From assembly GCA_023267795.1 (NCBI GenBank), contig JAHFMP010000024.1:1-10142 (forward strand): DNA of 10,142 bases, read 5' to 3'. The notes under the pieces are model-generated. The model made no database searches, was not told where the DNA came from, and was given only the letters and a program-made list of their open reading frames with translations. Positions 1 through 6,960 of this stretch are shown piece by piece. This DNA is from Candidatus Woesearchaeota archaeon. GTDB taxonomy: Archaea; Nanobdellota; Nanobdellia; Woesearchaeales; DSVV01. Made by a program: the position numbers and the translations under genes. Every line of letters starts with the position of its first letter. Position 1 is the stretch's first letter.

Positions 1-453
1 ATATAAATTTCCCAATTTGTATCTGGCATTACTGAGAGCTAAGAGCAGTGCACTATGTTGTGCCGGAAAAAGGTTGATGCAAAGGTCATATTTTTTTCTC
101 CTTACTTCTTTTAGTGTCTCTAGGAAATCCAAACTCAAAATATCATCCTTATTTCTTTTTATCACACTATTTATTCTTGTATCTCCTTCGAGTAAATCTC
201 CATTTCCTTTATAACAAAGGTAATTTATTTCTGCTTTAGGAAATTCTTTTCTAAGTGCTGTGAGAAATGGAGTTGTCATTATTATGTCGCCAATCCCTTG
301 AAGATTAATGAGGAGTATTTTGTTTATCATGTTTTTCTCTATTGCTTCCTTACCACTTAAATAACTTGGAATCAACAAGAGAAAACAGCAGAAGTCTATA
401 GCCTTTTTTACACTTTTTTTGAAATTATTTTTTATATAATTTTCTATGTCCAT
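1..453 (-). CDS. Glycosyltransferase family 9 (heptosyltransferase-like), partial, C-terminus beyond the window
   Basis: Read on the minus strand from 453, the frame is open to the window edge (151 codons). Residues 45-60 carry the GT9 N-terminal signature: a hydrophobic strand, then QGIGD (52-56) and TTP, as in lipopolysaccharide heptosyltransferases, where this Asp is catalytic in WaaC. The rest of the visible part reads as a GT9 N-terminal Rossmann half. The donor would be an NDP-heptose or similar sugar; the acceptor is unknown. I chose the ATG at 453 because it lies one base after the stop of the preceding gene and has GAGGAAG about 7 nt upstream. This gives a 41-residue extension before the usual family start, basic and then hydrophobic (FCCFLLLIP, 21-29), possibly a membrane-contact segment. 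An internal ATG at 330 would give the standard family start and cannot be excluded. It is the last visible gene of the heptose operon. Confidence 0.82.
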   Translation of the reverse strand, partial: MDIENYIKNNFKKSVKKAIDFCCFLLLIPSYLSGKEAIEKNMINKILLINLQGIGDIIMTTPFLTALRKEFPKAEINYLCYKGNGDLLEGDTRINSVIKRNKDDILSLDFLETLKEVRRKKYDLCINLFPAQHSALLLALSNARYKLGNLY

Positions 454-454
454 T

Positions 455-1843
455 TTATTCTTCCTCTATATCATATCCTAAATCATTATGCGCCCAATTC
501 ATTGGTCGTTTGCCAGTTTCCATGAGCTGTTTCAGAATTCCTATAAACTTTTCTCCTACTTTTTCTCCATACACATTAGGCTGCCTTATCATTTCCTTAC
601 GTAGATTTTCATTATTACAAACAGCATCTACTGTCCTTGCAAAAAAAGATCCATTTATTGGAGGAACAAGTACGTTATTTTTTACTAATGTCAATGTTTC
701 CGGGCGATCTGTATTAAATCGTGCAGTCATACATGGTTTATGCAGCAAATTCATATCTTCTTGAACTCCTCCAGAATCTGTTAGTGCAGCAAGGCAGTGT
801 TCTGATTGGTAGAATTCCAAAACATTTCCAAACTCTGGCCAGAGTGGAGTATAGAGAAAGTTTTTATTCTCTTTAAGGCGCTCAAAGATGTACATAAGTT
901 TGTATCTTTCCAGAGATTCTCTGGTTGTATTCATCTCTACAAAACAAATCTTGTGCCCTTTTTCAACAAGTTCTTTTACTCCTTTCACTATTGCTTCTGT
1001 TCTTCCTTTTATCTGGTTTTCTTTTCTGTGAATGTCCATACGAATCCAAGCATCGTTTTCTAATTGCGGATATTCTGTAAAAATACTCTCTGTTGGCTTT
1101 TCATGTTTTCTTGCTTCCAGTGCTTCAACAACAACACCACCTGTTATCCATACTTTTTCTTCAGGGTGTCCTTCTCTTAAAAGATGTTGTCTGTTTAATT
1201 CCAATGGTGCAAATAAATATTCACATCCTTTTGAAGCAACAAACGTATCCCATTGCTCTGGAAACGGTTCATTTGTTTGAAGGTGCCATTGATCTGTATA
1301 CTGTCGCTCAATAAACTCTTCTGTTGTCACTTTTTCTGCCTCTCTCATTACTATTGGTGTCATTGATCGCAATCCTGCTTCATTGTGAATTGCTTTTTCT
1401 TTCCTTGTAAACATCCATGCAGCAGAAACTGTTGCTGTAAGAATTGTATCTCCTAACACCACAGGCATTGCTGTAACTGTTGGCCATTTTTCTTTCATAT
1501 ATTTTGCAAGCCATGCTGTTTTTGTAAATAGTTCTGCTGCTTTTTGCGCAAGATCCCCCCGAATATTAAAGTCCACTGCTATTTTTTTTGCATAATCAAA
1601 TTCTTGTGCACCATATGTTAATGTTGTGTCATAATGTTGATTGGAATTTAAGATAATGTAAGGAACTCCAGCTTTTTCTGCTTCTATGACTGATCCATAA
1701 AATTTGTAGAAACATGGCTTTGTTCCAATCACAAAAATAAGAACCCACTGTCGTGTCTTTTGTGCATCATCCATTATCTTTTTTATTATTTCTTCATGCA
1801 ATATTATTGGAAGATATATTGGATTTGCATTTATTTCTTTCAT
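455..1843 (-). CDS. UDP-GlcNAc 2-epimerase-like protein, divergent (462 aa)
   Basis: The order of motifs matches the non-hydrolysing UDP-N-acetylglucosamine 2-epimerase family (WecB-like, two Rossmann domains, UDP-sugar in the cleft): IGTKP at 39-43, NQHYD at 68-72, GDT at 131-133, NEAGLRS at 154-160, DIHRKEN at 270-276, TDSGGVQED at 355-363 and RPET at 380-383. Asp132, Glu155 and His272 sit where the family has catalytic or binding residues. It is about 90 residues longer than the usual 370, with an N-terminal extension of roughly 30, an insert at about 165-192, and a C-terminal tail ending in acidic residues. The usual PEExNR segment reads PEQWDTF (195-201), so the substrate may differ. The start at 1843 has GGAG about 10 nt upstream and follows the preceding gene by 15 nt. 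It could make ManNAc-type precursors, or act on another NDP-sugar for the same glycan. Family is secure, substrate is not. Confidence 0.85.
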   Translation of the reverse strand: MKEINANPIYLPIILHEEIIKKIMDDAQKTRQWVLIFVIGTKPCFYKFYGSVIEAEKAGVPYIILNSNQHYDTTLTYGAQEFDYAKKIAVDFNIRGDLAQKAAELFTKTAWLAKYMKEKWPTVTAMPVVLGDTILTATVSAAWMFTRKEKAIHNEAGLRSMTPIVMREAEKVTTEEFIERQYTDQWHLQTNEPFPEQWDTFVASKGCEYLFAPLELNRQHLLREGHPEEKVWITGGVVVEALEARKHEKPTESIFTEYPQLENDAWIRMDIHRKENQIKGRTEAIVKGVKELVEKGHKICFVEMNTTRESLERYKLMYIFERLKENKNFLYTPLWPEFGNVLEFYQSEHCLAALTDSGGVQEDMNLLHKPCMTARFNTDRPETLTLVKNNVLVPPINGSFFARTVDAVCNNENLRKEMIRQPNVYGEKVGEKFIGILKQLMETGKRPMNWAHNDLGYDIEEE

Positions 1844-1858
1844 TATTTTACTTCTCCA

Positions 1859-2899
1859 TTATGGAATTCTCATTTTTTCTAATGCAATAACAATGTCTTC
1901 AGGTGTGACAAGATCAATACAACTTGGTTTTTTGTCTGTTGTCTGCTTATAGCAACATAAACAATCACTTTCTTTGTACACTTTTTCTCCTAAACCAAAC
2001 ATTTCAATCTCCCAAGGAGATGTTGGCCCAAAATAGGCCAATGTTTTTTTGTTTAATGCCAATGCTATGTGCAACGCAAGAGAATCTGATGTTATTATTT
2101 CATGACATTGATTGATAATGGCTGCAAATGCTCTGATATCCCCAATTGGTTCGATAAAAATAATATTTTTTTCTGGACATGCTTCTTTTATCTTCATATT
2201 TCTTTCTTTTTCATCAACGCCACCTAATAAAAATAAAATATTTTTATTATCTTTTGCAAGCTGATGGCAAAGCTTTGCTGTACTCTCAATACTCATCATT
2301 TTGAGAAGCCATCGTACTCCTGCACCAGAATTTATTCCTATCACATTATCTTTTTCGGTTATTCCATATGTCAGAAGGAGTTTTTTCCCGTATTCTTTTT
2401 CCTTTTCATTGAGTATGAGCATTGGTTTCCTGTCTTTTGTTGCTTCAATACCAAACATTCGTGCATATATTTCCTGAAATGTCAGTCTGTTTGCTGCTTT
2501 TCTTTTGTCTGCTTCCTGCTTTCCTCCTTGTTCCTCTGGTCTTAATATCCCCATTCCAAACCAAAGCGCTACATCTTCTGTATACGTTTTTTTTCCATCT
2601 TCTGCATATGCTCCTTGAAACTTTTTAGCGTGATGTTTTAGCTCTGCTGCAAACTCGCAAACATCTTGTTCATCATCCAATGAAATAATCCAGTCAAATG
2701 CTTTATTTTTTAGAATTTCTCTCTTGCTCCATACTACACTTTCATCAATGAAGGAATTACAAAACAATATTGGTTCAGGTGTTTCTTTTGTCAGCCATGT
2801 AATATGACATCCTTTATACTTTTCTTTTAATCCTCGTGCAATAAATGTTGTACGGAGAACATCACCTAATGCACCAAGTTTGATGATAAGTATTTTCAT
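1859..2899 (-). CDS. Glycosyltransferase family 9, heptosyltransferase-like (346 aa)
   Basis: This is a full-length GT-B enzyme of the ADP-heptose:LPS heptosyltransferase family. The N-terminus has the family strand followed by LGALGD (8-13); Asp13 matches the catalytic Asp of E. coli WaaC. The C-terminal domain has a GINSGAG loop near residue 192, SDSLALH at 271-277 and FGPTSPWE at 290-297, the usual donor-binding region. A cysteine group (C313, C315, C316, C327) matches the C-terminal Cys cluster of many GT9 proteins. Length is normal. No signal peptide or membrane span is visible, so it should act on the cytoplasmic face. It lies in the operon that makes an NDP-heptose, which supports a heptosyl donor; given the HddA/HddC genes this would be GDP-heptose rather than the ADP-heptose of Gram-negative bacteria (inference). 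ATG at 2899 lies 3 nt after the previous stop, with only a weak GGAA-like ribosome site. Confidence 0.9.
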   Translation of the reverse strand: MKILIIKLGALGDVLRTTFIARGLKEKYKGCHITWLTKETPEPILFCNSFIDESVVWSKREILKNKAFDWIISLDDEQDVCEFAAELKHHAKKFQGAYAEDGKKTYTEDVALWFGMGILRPEEQGGKQEADKRKAANRLTFQEIYARMFGIEATKDRKPMLILNEKEKEYGKKLLLTYGITEKDNVIGINSGAGVRWLLKMMSIESTAKLCHQLAKDNKNILFLLGGVDEKERNMKIKEACPEKNIIFIEPIGDIRAFAAIINQCHEIITSDSLALHIALALNKKTLAYFGPTSPWEIEMFGLGEKVYKESDCLCCYKQTTDKKPSCIDLVTPEDIVIALEKMRIP

Positions 2900-2902
2900 T
2901 TT

Positions 2903-3865
2903 TTAGTTCCATTCTTTTCTTTCCAATAATTCTGGATTCTCTTTCAGATATAGCACTGTTCTGCGAATTCCTTCTTCAATCGATGTTTTTGGAGACCATC
3001 CAAGTGTTTGGAGTTTTGTAATATCCAAATGCACTAATGGGCTGTCTCCTTTCCATCCTCTGCTGCCTCCTGTGCAGTTGTATTTTACATTCTTGAGCTC
3101 AAGCTCTTCGCAAATAATATCTGCTACTTTCAGAACGTTCATGAATTCTGTGTGGCCAAGATTGAAAATGTTTTTCTGTGCTTTGAAATTTTTTATTGCA
3201 AAGAAAATTCCTTCAACTCCGTCGCAAACATAAAGATAGGATTTTTTTTGGTTGCCATCTCCAAGCACTTCTAGTTCATTTGGATTTTTTTTGAGCTTTT
3301 TCATGAAATCAAAAATAACACCATGTGTATACCGCTCACCGATCCAGGAAACAAAACGAAAAATAAAGCATTGCATATCATAATACTCGCAATACGCTTG
3401 AATCATTGCTTCTCCTGCAAGCTTGCTTGCGCCGTAAAGTGATGTTTGAATTAATTCATTATTCTCTGGTGTTGGAAATGTTTCTGGCTCTCCATACACT
3501 GTTGCAGAACTTGCAAATGCAATTTTCTTTACATTATTTCTTCGCATTGCTTCCACTACATTCCATGTCGCTATTGTGTTTTGCTCAAGATCAACTCGTG
3601 ATTTTTGTATTCCACCACGTACATCTGCATTTGCCTGGAGGTGAAAAACAAAATCATGTCCCTGCATCTCTTGCTCAAGTTTTTTTAGATCGAGTGTATC
3701 TCCTTTTATGATTTTGAATTTTGGATTATTGAAATGGTGTTTGATGAACAATTCTTTTCCTGTACAGAAATTATCGTAAACAGTAACACTATGCCCTTCC
3801 TTAATAAGCCTATCCACAATATGGCTTCCAATAAAACCAGCACCGCCAGTGATAAACGCTTTCAT
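2903..3865 (-). CDS. NAD-dependent sugar-nucleotide epimerase/dehydratase (extended SDR, 320 aa)
   Basis: An extended short-chain dehydrogenase of the UDP-glucose 4-epimerase type. The dinucleotide loop GGAGFIGSH is at 7-15 and Asp31 ends the second strand, which favours NAD over NADP. HLQANADVR (75-83) and SSATVYG (119-125) are typical, and the catalytic pair is Tyr144-x3-Lys148. The C-terminal half holds the substrate domain. The start is ATG at 3865, with GGAG five bases upstream; a TTG three bases earlier is too close to that site. The upstream phosphatase stop overlaps this ATG by one base (TGATG). In bacterial ADP-heptose synthesis an SDR (HldD) inverts C6, but this protein looks more like the C4-epimerase branch, and the GDP route needs no C6 inversion. 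It may therefore modify the finished NDP-heptose or make another sugar for the same glycan. Family certain, substrate open. Confidence 0.88.
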   Translation of the reverse strand: MKAFITGGAGFIGSHIVDRLIKEGHSVTVYDNFCTGKELFIKHHFNNPKFKIIKGDTLDLKKLEQEMQGHDFVFHLQANADVRGGIQKSRVDLEQNTIATWNVVEAMRRNNVKKIAFASSATVYGEPETFPTPENNELIQTSLYGASKLAGEAMIQAYCEYYDMQCFIFRFVSWIGERYTHGVIFDFMKKLKKNPNELEVLGDGNQKKSYLYVCDGVEGIFFAIKNFKAQKNIFNLGHTEFMNVLKVADIICEELELKNVKYNCTGGSRGWKGDSPLVHLDITKLQTLGWSPKTSIEEGIRRTVLYLKENPELLERKEWN

Positions 3866-4440
3866 CAATTCTCCACCTTATTTTCTTGCTTTTTGATATA
3901 TTGAACAGCATCATAGAGATCTTCTGCAACATAGTCTGGAACAACTTCATCACCTGATCCACTCTGACCACCAAATCCTGTTTTGACTAAAATACCCTTT
4001 ATCCCTACTTTTTGTCCTGCAAGAATATCACGTCGCATATCACCAATTGTCCAGCATTTTGATGGAGTGAGGTGATGGTCCTTTATTGCTTGTTCAAATA
4101 ATGCAGTTGCTGGTTTACGACAAGAGCAAGAAACATTGTATGGTACAACAATTCCTTTAGGATGATGCGGACAAAAATATTCTGCAGTAATATGAATACC
4201 GTTCTTATTGAACTGTGCATGAAGAAAATCTCTAAAAGCAAAATACTCTATTTCTGTAAAAATTCCATTTGCAATCCCTGCTTGATTAGTAATTATGATA
4301 ATTTTAGTTTGTTTATCTAACAACTGTAAAGCTTCAATAACAAGCGGATAGAATTCAAAATCTTCTATTTTATGAACAAAACCAGCATCTTTAATTAAAA
4401 CACCATCTCTATCGATAAGTAGTGCTTGAATAGTTGTCAT
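3865..4440 (-). CDS. gmhB: D-glycero-D-manno-heptose 1,7-bisphosphate 7-phosphatase
   Basis: A HAD-superfamily phosphatase of 191 residues, close to E. coli GmhB in size and motifs. Motif I is DRDGVL (nucleophile Asp10, acid/base Asp12), motif II is TNQAG (51-55), Lys109 follows the zinc loop, and motif IV is GDMRRD (Asp134, Asp138). The GmhB zinc site is present: C90-P-H92 and C105-S-C107, matching C92, H94, C107 and C109 of E. coli. It would remove the 7-phosphate from the heptose 1,7-bisphosphate made by the HddA-type kinase, leaving heptose 1-phosphate for the nucleotidyltransferase. The ATG at 4440 directly abuts the TAA of gmhA, with GGTGA four bases upstream. A histidinol-phosphate phosphatase is the main alternative in this family; the neighbours make the heptose role much more likely. 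Confidence 0.93.
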   Translation of the reverse strand: MTTIQALLIDRDGVLIKDAGFVHKIEDFEFYPLVIEALQLLDKQTKIIIITNQAGIANGIFTEIEYFAFRDFLHAQFNKNGIHITAEYFCPHHPKGIVVPYNVSCSCRKPATALFEQAIKDHHLTPSKCWTIGDMRRDILAGQKVGIKGILVKTGFGGQSGSGDEVVPDYVAEDLYDAVQYIKKQENKVEN

Positions 4441-5055
4441 TTATTCACCAGTGGATTTAGATTTTAGCTTATTTGCTAACCATTCTTTTTTCTTTTCATA
4501 AATGTAGGAAGTAAGCAAATGCTCAAAAATAAGATGTGCATCTTCGCACCGCTGATAACTTTTTTCAGGAAAGTGAAGCACTGCATCGCATAATGCTTTC
4601 ATCTTACCTCCTTCAAAGCCAAGAAAACCTATTGTCTTTGCATTCATACCTTTTGCAAGCTTGATTGCATTTACTACATTTGCAGAATTGCCAGAAGCGC
4701 TAATGCCTATAACAACATCTCCTTCTTCGAGATGATGGCGCAATTGTTGTACAAAAACATCATCATAATGCGTATCATTTGCCAATGCAGAAAACATAGT
4801 CATGTTATCATTCAATGACATTACTTTAAACCTTTTTTCTCTCATGTCATAAACATTATCTAACGTCCCTTTCCCTAAATCACAGGCAAAATGAGAAGCA
4901 GTTGATGCACTGCCACCATTGCCAAAAATAAAAACCTGCTTGTTGTTTTCCCAAGCGTCCAATAAGATGTTTGCAATTTTTTCAAAATCCTCTGCAGAAA
5001 CTTGTTGTAATCCTTCTTCTAACTTTTTGAAATACTCTTCTCTGAATTGTTTCAT
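4441..5055 (-). CDS. gmhA: Sedoheptulose 7-phosphate isomerase (phosphoheptose isomerase), SIS domain
   Basis: A single SIS-domain protein of 204 residues, the size of GmhA. It would convert sedoheptulose 7-phosphate to D-glycero-D-manno-heptose 7-phosphate, the first step of heptose synthesis. The phosphate-binding elements are GNGGSASTASHFACDL (45-60) and SASGNSANV (119-127). Comparing with the E. coli zinc site (H61, E65, Q172, H180), this protein has H55, D59, C170 and H179, so two ligands differ but remain possible metal ligands. I place the start at ATG 5055, because GAGGAGGAGG lies just six bases upstream; an in-frame ATG at 5085 would overlap the kinase gene and leave this very strong ribosome site inside the reading frame. 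It sits between the kinase and phosphatase genes of the same pathway. Confidence 0.93.
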   Translation of the reverse strand: MKQFREEYFKKLEEGLQQVSAEDFEKIANILLDAWENNKQVFIFGNGGSASTASHFACDLGKGTLDNVYDMREKRFKVMSLNDNMTMFSALANDTHYDDVFVQQLRHHLEEGDVVIGISASGNSANVVNAIKLAKGMNAKTIGFLGFEGGKMKALCDAVLHFPEKSYQRCEDAHLIFEHLLTSYIYEKKKEWLANKLKSKSTGE

Positions 5056-5061
5056 AAAAAA

Positions 5062-5071
5062 CCTCCTCCTC
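5062..5071 (-). promoter_or_regulatory. Strong Shine-Dalgarno site of gmhA
   Basis: The minus strand reads GAGGAGGAGG here, starting right after the TAA stop of the kinase gene and ending six T residues before ATG 5055. It is the best ribosome-binding site in the window and decides the gmhA start. It also suggests that the isomerase is translated strongly and independently of the upstream gene. Confidence 0.85.
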
Positions 5072-6055
5072 TTATTTATCTCCAACGTGAATTATCTTAC
5101 TTCCCTGTGTATCGAACATGAATGGAATATGCTCTAACGGTAATGCCGCAATAACACGCTCTTTTTTTTCTTCAGGACAATAAAAGAGTAAAAATCCACC
5201 ACCACCTGCACCGAGAAGTTTGCCGCCTGTTGCCCCTGCAGCGAGAGCTGCCTTATAATAAGAATCAATATCATCATTTGTAATAGCACACGCAAGTTCT
5301 CTCTTCAAAACCCAACCTTTATGCAGTATTTCACCAAATTGTGTAAAATTATCATTGTTCAAGGCATCACGCAATTCCATTGCAAGTTTTTTCATTTTTT
5401 GGAGATTTTCAAACTTTTTGCTATCTGTTTCTGTATTTTTCTTTTGCTCTGTAAGCACACTCGCTGTTGATCTAGTGACACCTGTGTAAAATAAGAGAAA
5501 ATTTTTCTGTAATTGTTTTTTTGTTTCAGCATTGCAAACAATAGGAATCACATCAACTGTTTCATCTGAATTAAATTGAATATAATTTAAATTGCCATGG
5601 CTTGCAGCATATTGATCCTGTTTTCCGATTGGCTCTCCTAAAATATCTATTTCAATTTTAGATGCTTCTCTGGCAAGACGCTCATGTGAGACGAATTTTC
5701 CTTTATATGCATACAACGCATGAAGCAAGCCAACAGTAAATGTGCAGGAACTACCCAATCCAGTTCCTGATGGAATATCTGCAATACTAGTTATTTCAAT
5801 GCCTGATTCAATTCCAACAAGGCGCAATGCTTCTCGAATTATAGGATGCTGTATCTTTTCCTGACTATCAACAAACTCTGTTTTGGAATATTTAAGAAGA
5901 ATTTTATTTTTATCAAAGTACTTGTGGACTGCAATATAAACATATTTGTCAATGGTCGTACTTGTCACACAGCCATATTCCTTTCCATAAAAAGCATGGA
6001 GATCTGTACCACCACCTGCAAAACTTATTCGAAACGGTGTTCTTGATATAATCAT
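5072..6055 (-). CDS. hddA: D-glycero-alpha-D-manno-heptose 7-phosphate kinase (GHMP kinase)
   Basis: A GHMP-superfamily kinase of 327 residues. The N-terminal RTPFRISFAGGGTD (5-18) is typical of the HddA/fucokinase-like branch. The ATP-binding motif 2 is PSGTGLGSS (95-103), GKQDQY (144-149) holds the probable catalytic Asp147, and motif 3 is GGKLLGAGGGG (277-287). In the GDP-heptose pathway HddA phosphorylates heptose 7-phosphate at C1 in the alpha configuration, giving the 1,7-bisphosphate. This kinase family distinguishes the route from the ADP-heptose pathway, whose kinase (HldE N-domain) is ribokinase-like. The ATG at 6055 overlaps the upstream stop as ATGA, and AGGT lies about 10 nt upstream. 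Other GHMP sugar kinases (for example fucose kinase-like) are possible, but gmhA, gmhB and hddC as neighbours settle the most likely role. Confidence 0.92.
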   Translation of the reverse strand: MIISRTPFRISFAGGGTDLHAFYGKEYGCVTSTTIDKYVYIAVHKYFDKNKILLKYSKTEFVDSQEKIQHPIIREALRLVGIESGIEITSIADIPSGTGLGSSCTFTVGLLHALYAYKGKFVSHERLAREASKIEIDILGEPIGKQDQYAASHGNLNYIQFNSDETVDVIPIVCNAETKKQLQKNFLLFYTGVTRSTASVLTEQKKNTETDSKKFENLQKMKKLAMELRDALNNDNFTQFGEILHKGWVLKRELACAITNDDIDSYYKAALAAGATGGKLLGAGGGGFLLFYCPEEKKERVIAALPLEHIPFMFDTQGSKIIHVGDK

Positions 6056-6861
6056 AGATAATTACCTTCTTTGTTTGGCAGGCCAAAAATATACCCTGCT
6101 TTTAGATCTTCCTCTACTTTTTTTAATCGATCCAATGTACCAACATCTTTGATATATTCTTCTGTAATATATCCATGAATATGTGTTCCTTCATTGACGA
6201 GTTTTGGAAATATTTGTTTTCCAAAATCTGAGAAAGTTAATGGAACCTTTTGGAGGAGTGTTGGCTTCATAACATACAAACAGGAGAGATTCAGTGGTCT
6301 GAAAGAATCTCCTTCTTTTGCACGGAATATTCTTATCAGTTTATTTTCATTATTAAGCTCCACTAGATCACTATCAAATGGATGACTGGACTCATGGACT
6401 AACAATGTTGCTTCTGCACAATGCTTTTTATGATAACGTGCCATTTGCAATAGATTAACATTAAGAATTTCATCCCCAAAAATCACAAAAAAATCATCAT
6501 TGCCTATTAATTTTTCTGCGAGCTTTACTGCACCTGCTGTTCCCATCTCCTCTGTTTCTTTAGAGTATTGGATGTGCACTCCAAACTCTTTGCCATTTTT
6601 GAAATAATTTTCAATGACTTCATGCAAATAATTTGTGCACATAATAATTTCTGTGATTCCATACTTTCTTAATAGTAGGACGTGCCACTCGAGAAGCGGT
6701 TTGTTTCCTACTTTGACCATTGGCTTTGGAATATCTTTTGTCAAAGGCATTAATCGCGTGCCTTTACCGCCTGCAAGAATAACTGCTTTAAAAGAAATTC
6801 CAGCATTCACTTCGTTCATGTGGAAATTCTGTCTGCTTTCTTTTTCCATCTTATCATCCAT
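6052..6861 (-). CDS. hddC: NDP-heptose-forming nucleotidyltransferase, HddC-type (heptose 1-phosphate guanylyltransferase)
   Basis: A sugar-1-phosphate nucleotidyltransferase of 269 residues. The signature loop GGKGTRLMPLT...PKP is complete (31-47), GTAGA follows at 107-111, the first metal-binding Asp is in FGDE (Asp130), and the second is in DVGT (Asp239). It would join heptose 1-phosphate to a nucleotide, the last step of the pathway; GTP as donor is inferred from the HddA-type neighbour, since the fold alone does not separate GTP from other NTPs. It is the first gene of the operon. ATG 6861 gives a leader of about 22 nt from the predicted start site; in-frame ATG codons at 6849 and 6819 are alternatives, and the first 20 or so residues are not conserved-looking, so the true start may be 6849 (GGATGAT lies just upstream). 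Confidence 0.9.
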   Translation of the reverse strand: MDDKMEKESRQNFHMNEVNAGISFKAVILAGGKGTRLMPLTKDIPKPMVKVGNKPLLEWHVLLLRKYGITEIIMCTNYLHEVIENYFKNGKEFGVHIQYSKETEEMGTAGAVKLAEKLIGNDDFFVIFGDEILNVNLLQMARYHKKHCAEATLLVHESSHPFDSDLVELNNENKLIRIFRAKEGDSFRPLNLSCLYVMKPTLLQKVPLTFSDFGKQIFPKLVNEGTHIHGYITEEYIKDVGTLDRLKKVEEDLKAGYIFGLPNKEGNYL

Positions 6862-6867
6862 TTGTTT

Positions 6868-6886
6868 AGTATGAACACTTCATACT
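6868..6886. promoter_or_regulatory. Palindromic operator over the operon start site
   Basis: AGTATGAACACTTCATACT is a perfect inverted repeat: 8-bp arms (6868-6875 and 6879-6886) around CAC. It covers the predicted transcription start of the heptose operon (about 6883) and the first leader bases, a position where a bound protein would block initiation. A further TATGA lies at 6891-6895, so TATGA/TCATA cores at 6870, 6880 and 6891 are spaced 10-11 bp, about one helical turn. The same decamer AGTATGAACA recurs at 6971-6980 beside the divergent gene. The binding protein is inferred to be the adjacent ribbon-helix-helix fusion. Confidence 0.7.
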
Positions 6887-6907
6887 GTAATATGAGTTTT
6901 TTTGTGT

Positions 6908-6915
6908 TATATAAA
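6908..6915 (-). promoter_or_regulatory. TATA box of the heptose operon
   Basis: On the minus strand this reads TTTATATA. Using the 31-32 nt spacing between box and start seen at the leaderless genes of this window, transcription should begin near 6883-6884, about 22 nt before ATG 6861. TCCACAA lies two bases upstream of the box, exactly as at the divergent promoter. Confidence 0.7.
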
Positions 6916-6949
6916 GGTTGTGGATCAGTGTTCTAGTCGTTCCACAAGG

Positions 6950-6957
6950 TTTATATA
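6950..6957 (+). promoter_or_regulatory. TATA box of the regulator gene
   Basis: TTTATATA begins 32 bases before ATG 6982, the same spacing as at the leaderless genes starting at 8668 and 8756. This supports a leaderless transcript starting at or next to 6982. Confidence 0.7.
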
Positions 6958-6960
6958 GAT

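Larger units (their letters stand above)
6908..6957. repeat. Inverted repeat forming the divergent promoter core
   Basis: Left arm 6908-6924 and right arm 6941-6957 are reverse complements except for two central bases (GG on both top-strand arms, where one would have to be CC). Each arm contains a TATA box (8 bp) and TTGTGGA/TCCACAA (7 bp); the loop is 16 bases (6925-6940). Both promoters thus read TCCACAA-NN-TTTATATA in their own direction. The TCCACAA part could be an extended TFB recognition element or the site of a shared activator. Confidence 0.75.

Noticed and set aside
17..214. Plus-strand open frame at the left edge
   Set aside because: Opposite strand of the partial GT9 gene, whose family motif is plain.
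3406..3711. Plus-strand open frame of 101 codons
   Set aside because: Shadow of the SDR gene; repetitive Leu/His/Phe composition and no promoter or ribosome site.
2903..3865. Calling the SDR gene HldD (ADP-heptose 6-epimerase)
   Set aside because: The motifs are closer to the UDP-glucose 4-epimerase type and the GHMP-kinase route does not require C6 inversion.
3866..3868. TTG start of the SDR gene
   Set aside because: Only two bases separate it from the GGAG ribosome site, while the ATG at 3865 has proper spacing and begins the family motif normally.
5056..5085. A 10-residue longer GmhA start (ATG 5085)
   Set aside because: It would overlap the kinase gene by 14 bases and bury GAGGAGGAGG inside the reading frame; ATG 5055 lies six bases after that site.
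6866..6883. Tiny leader reading frame (MKCSY) at the predicted operon start
   Set aside because: Five codons formed by chance by the AGTATGA palindrome; it is out of frame with hddC and no other sign of attenuation is seen.
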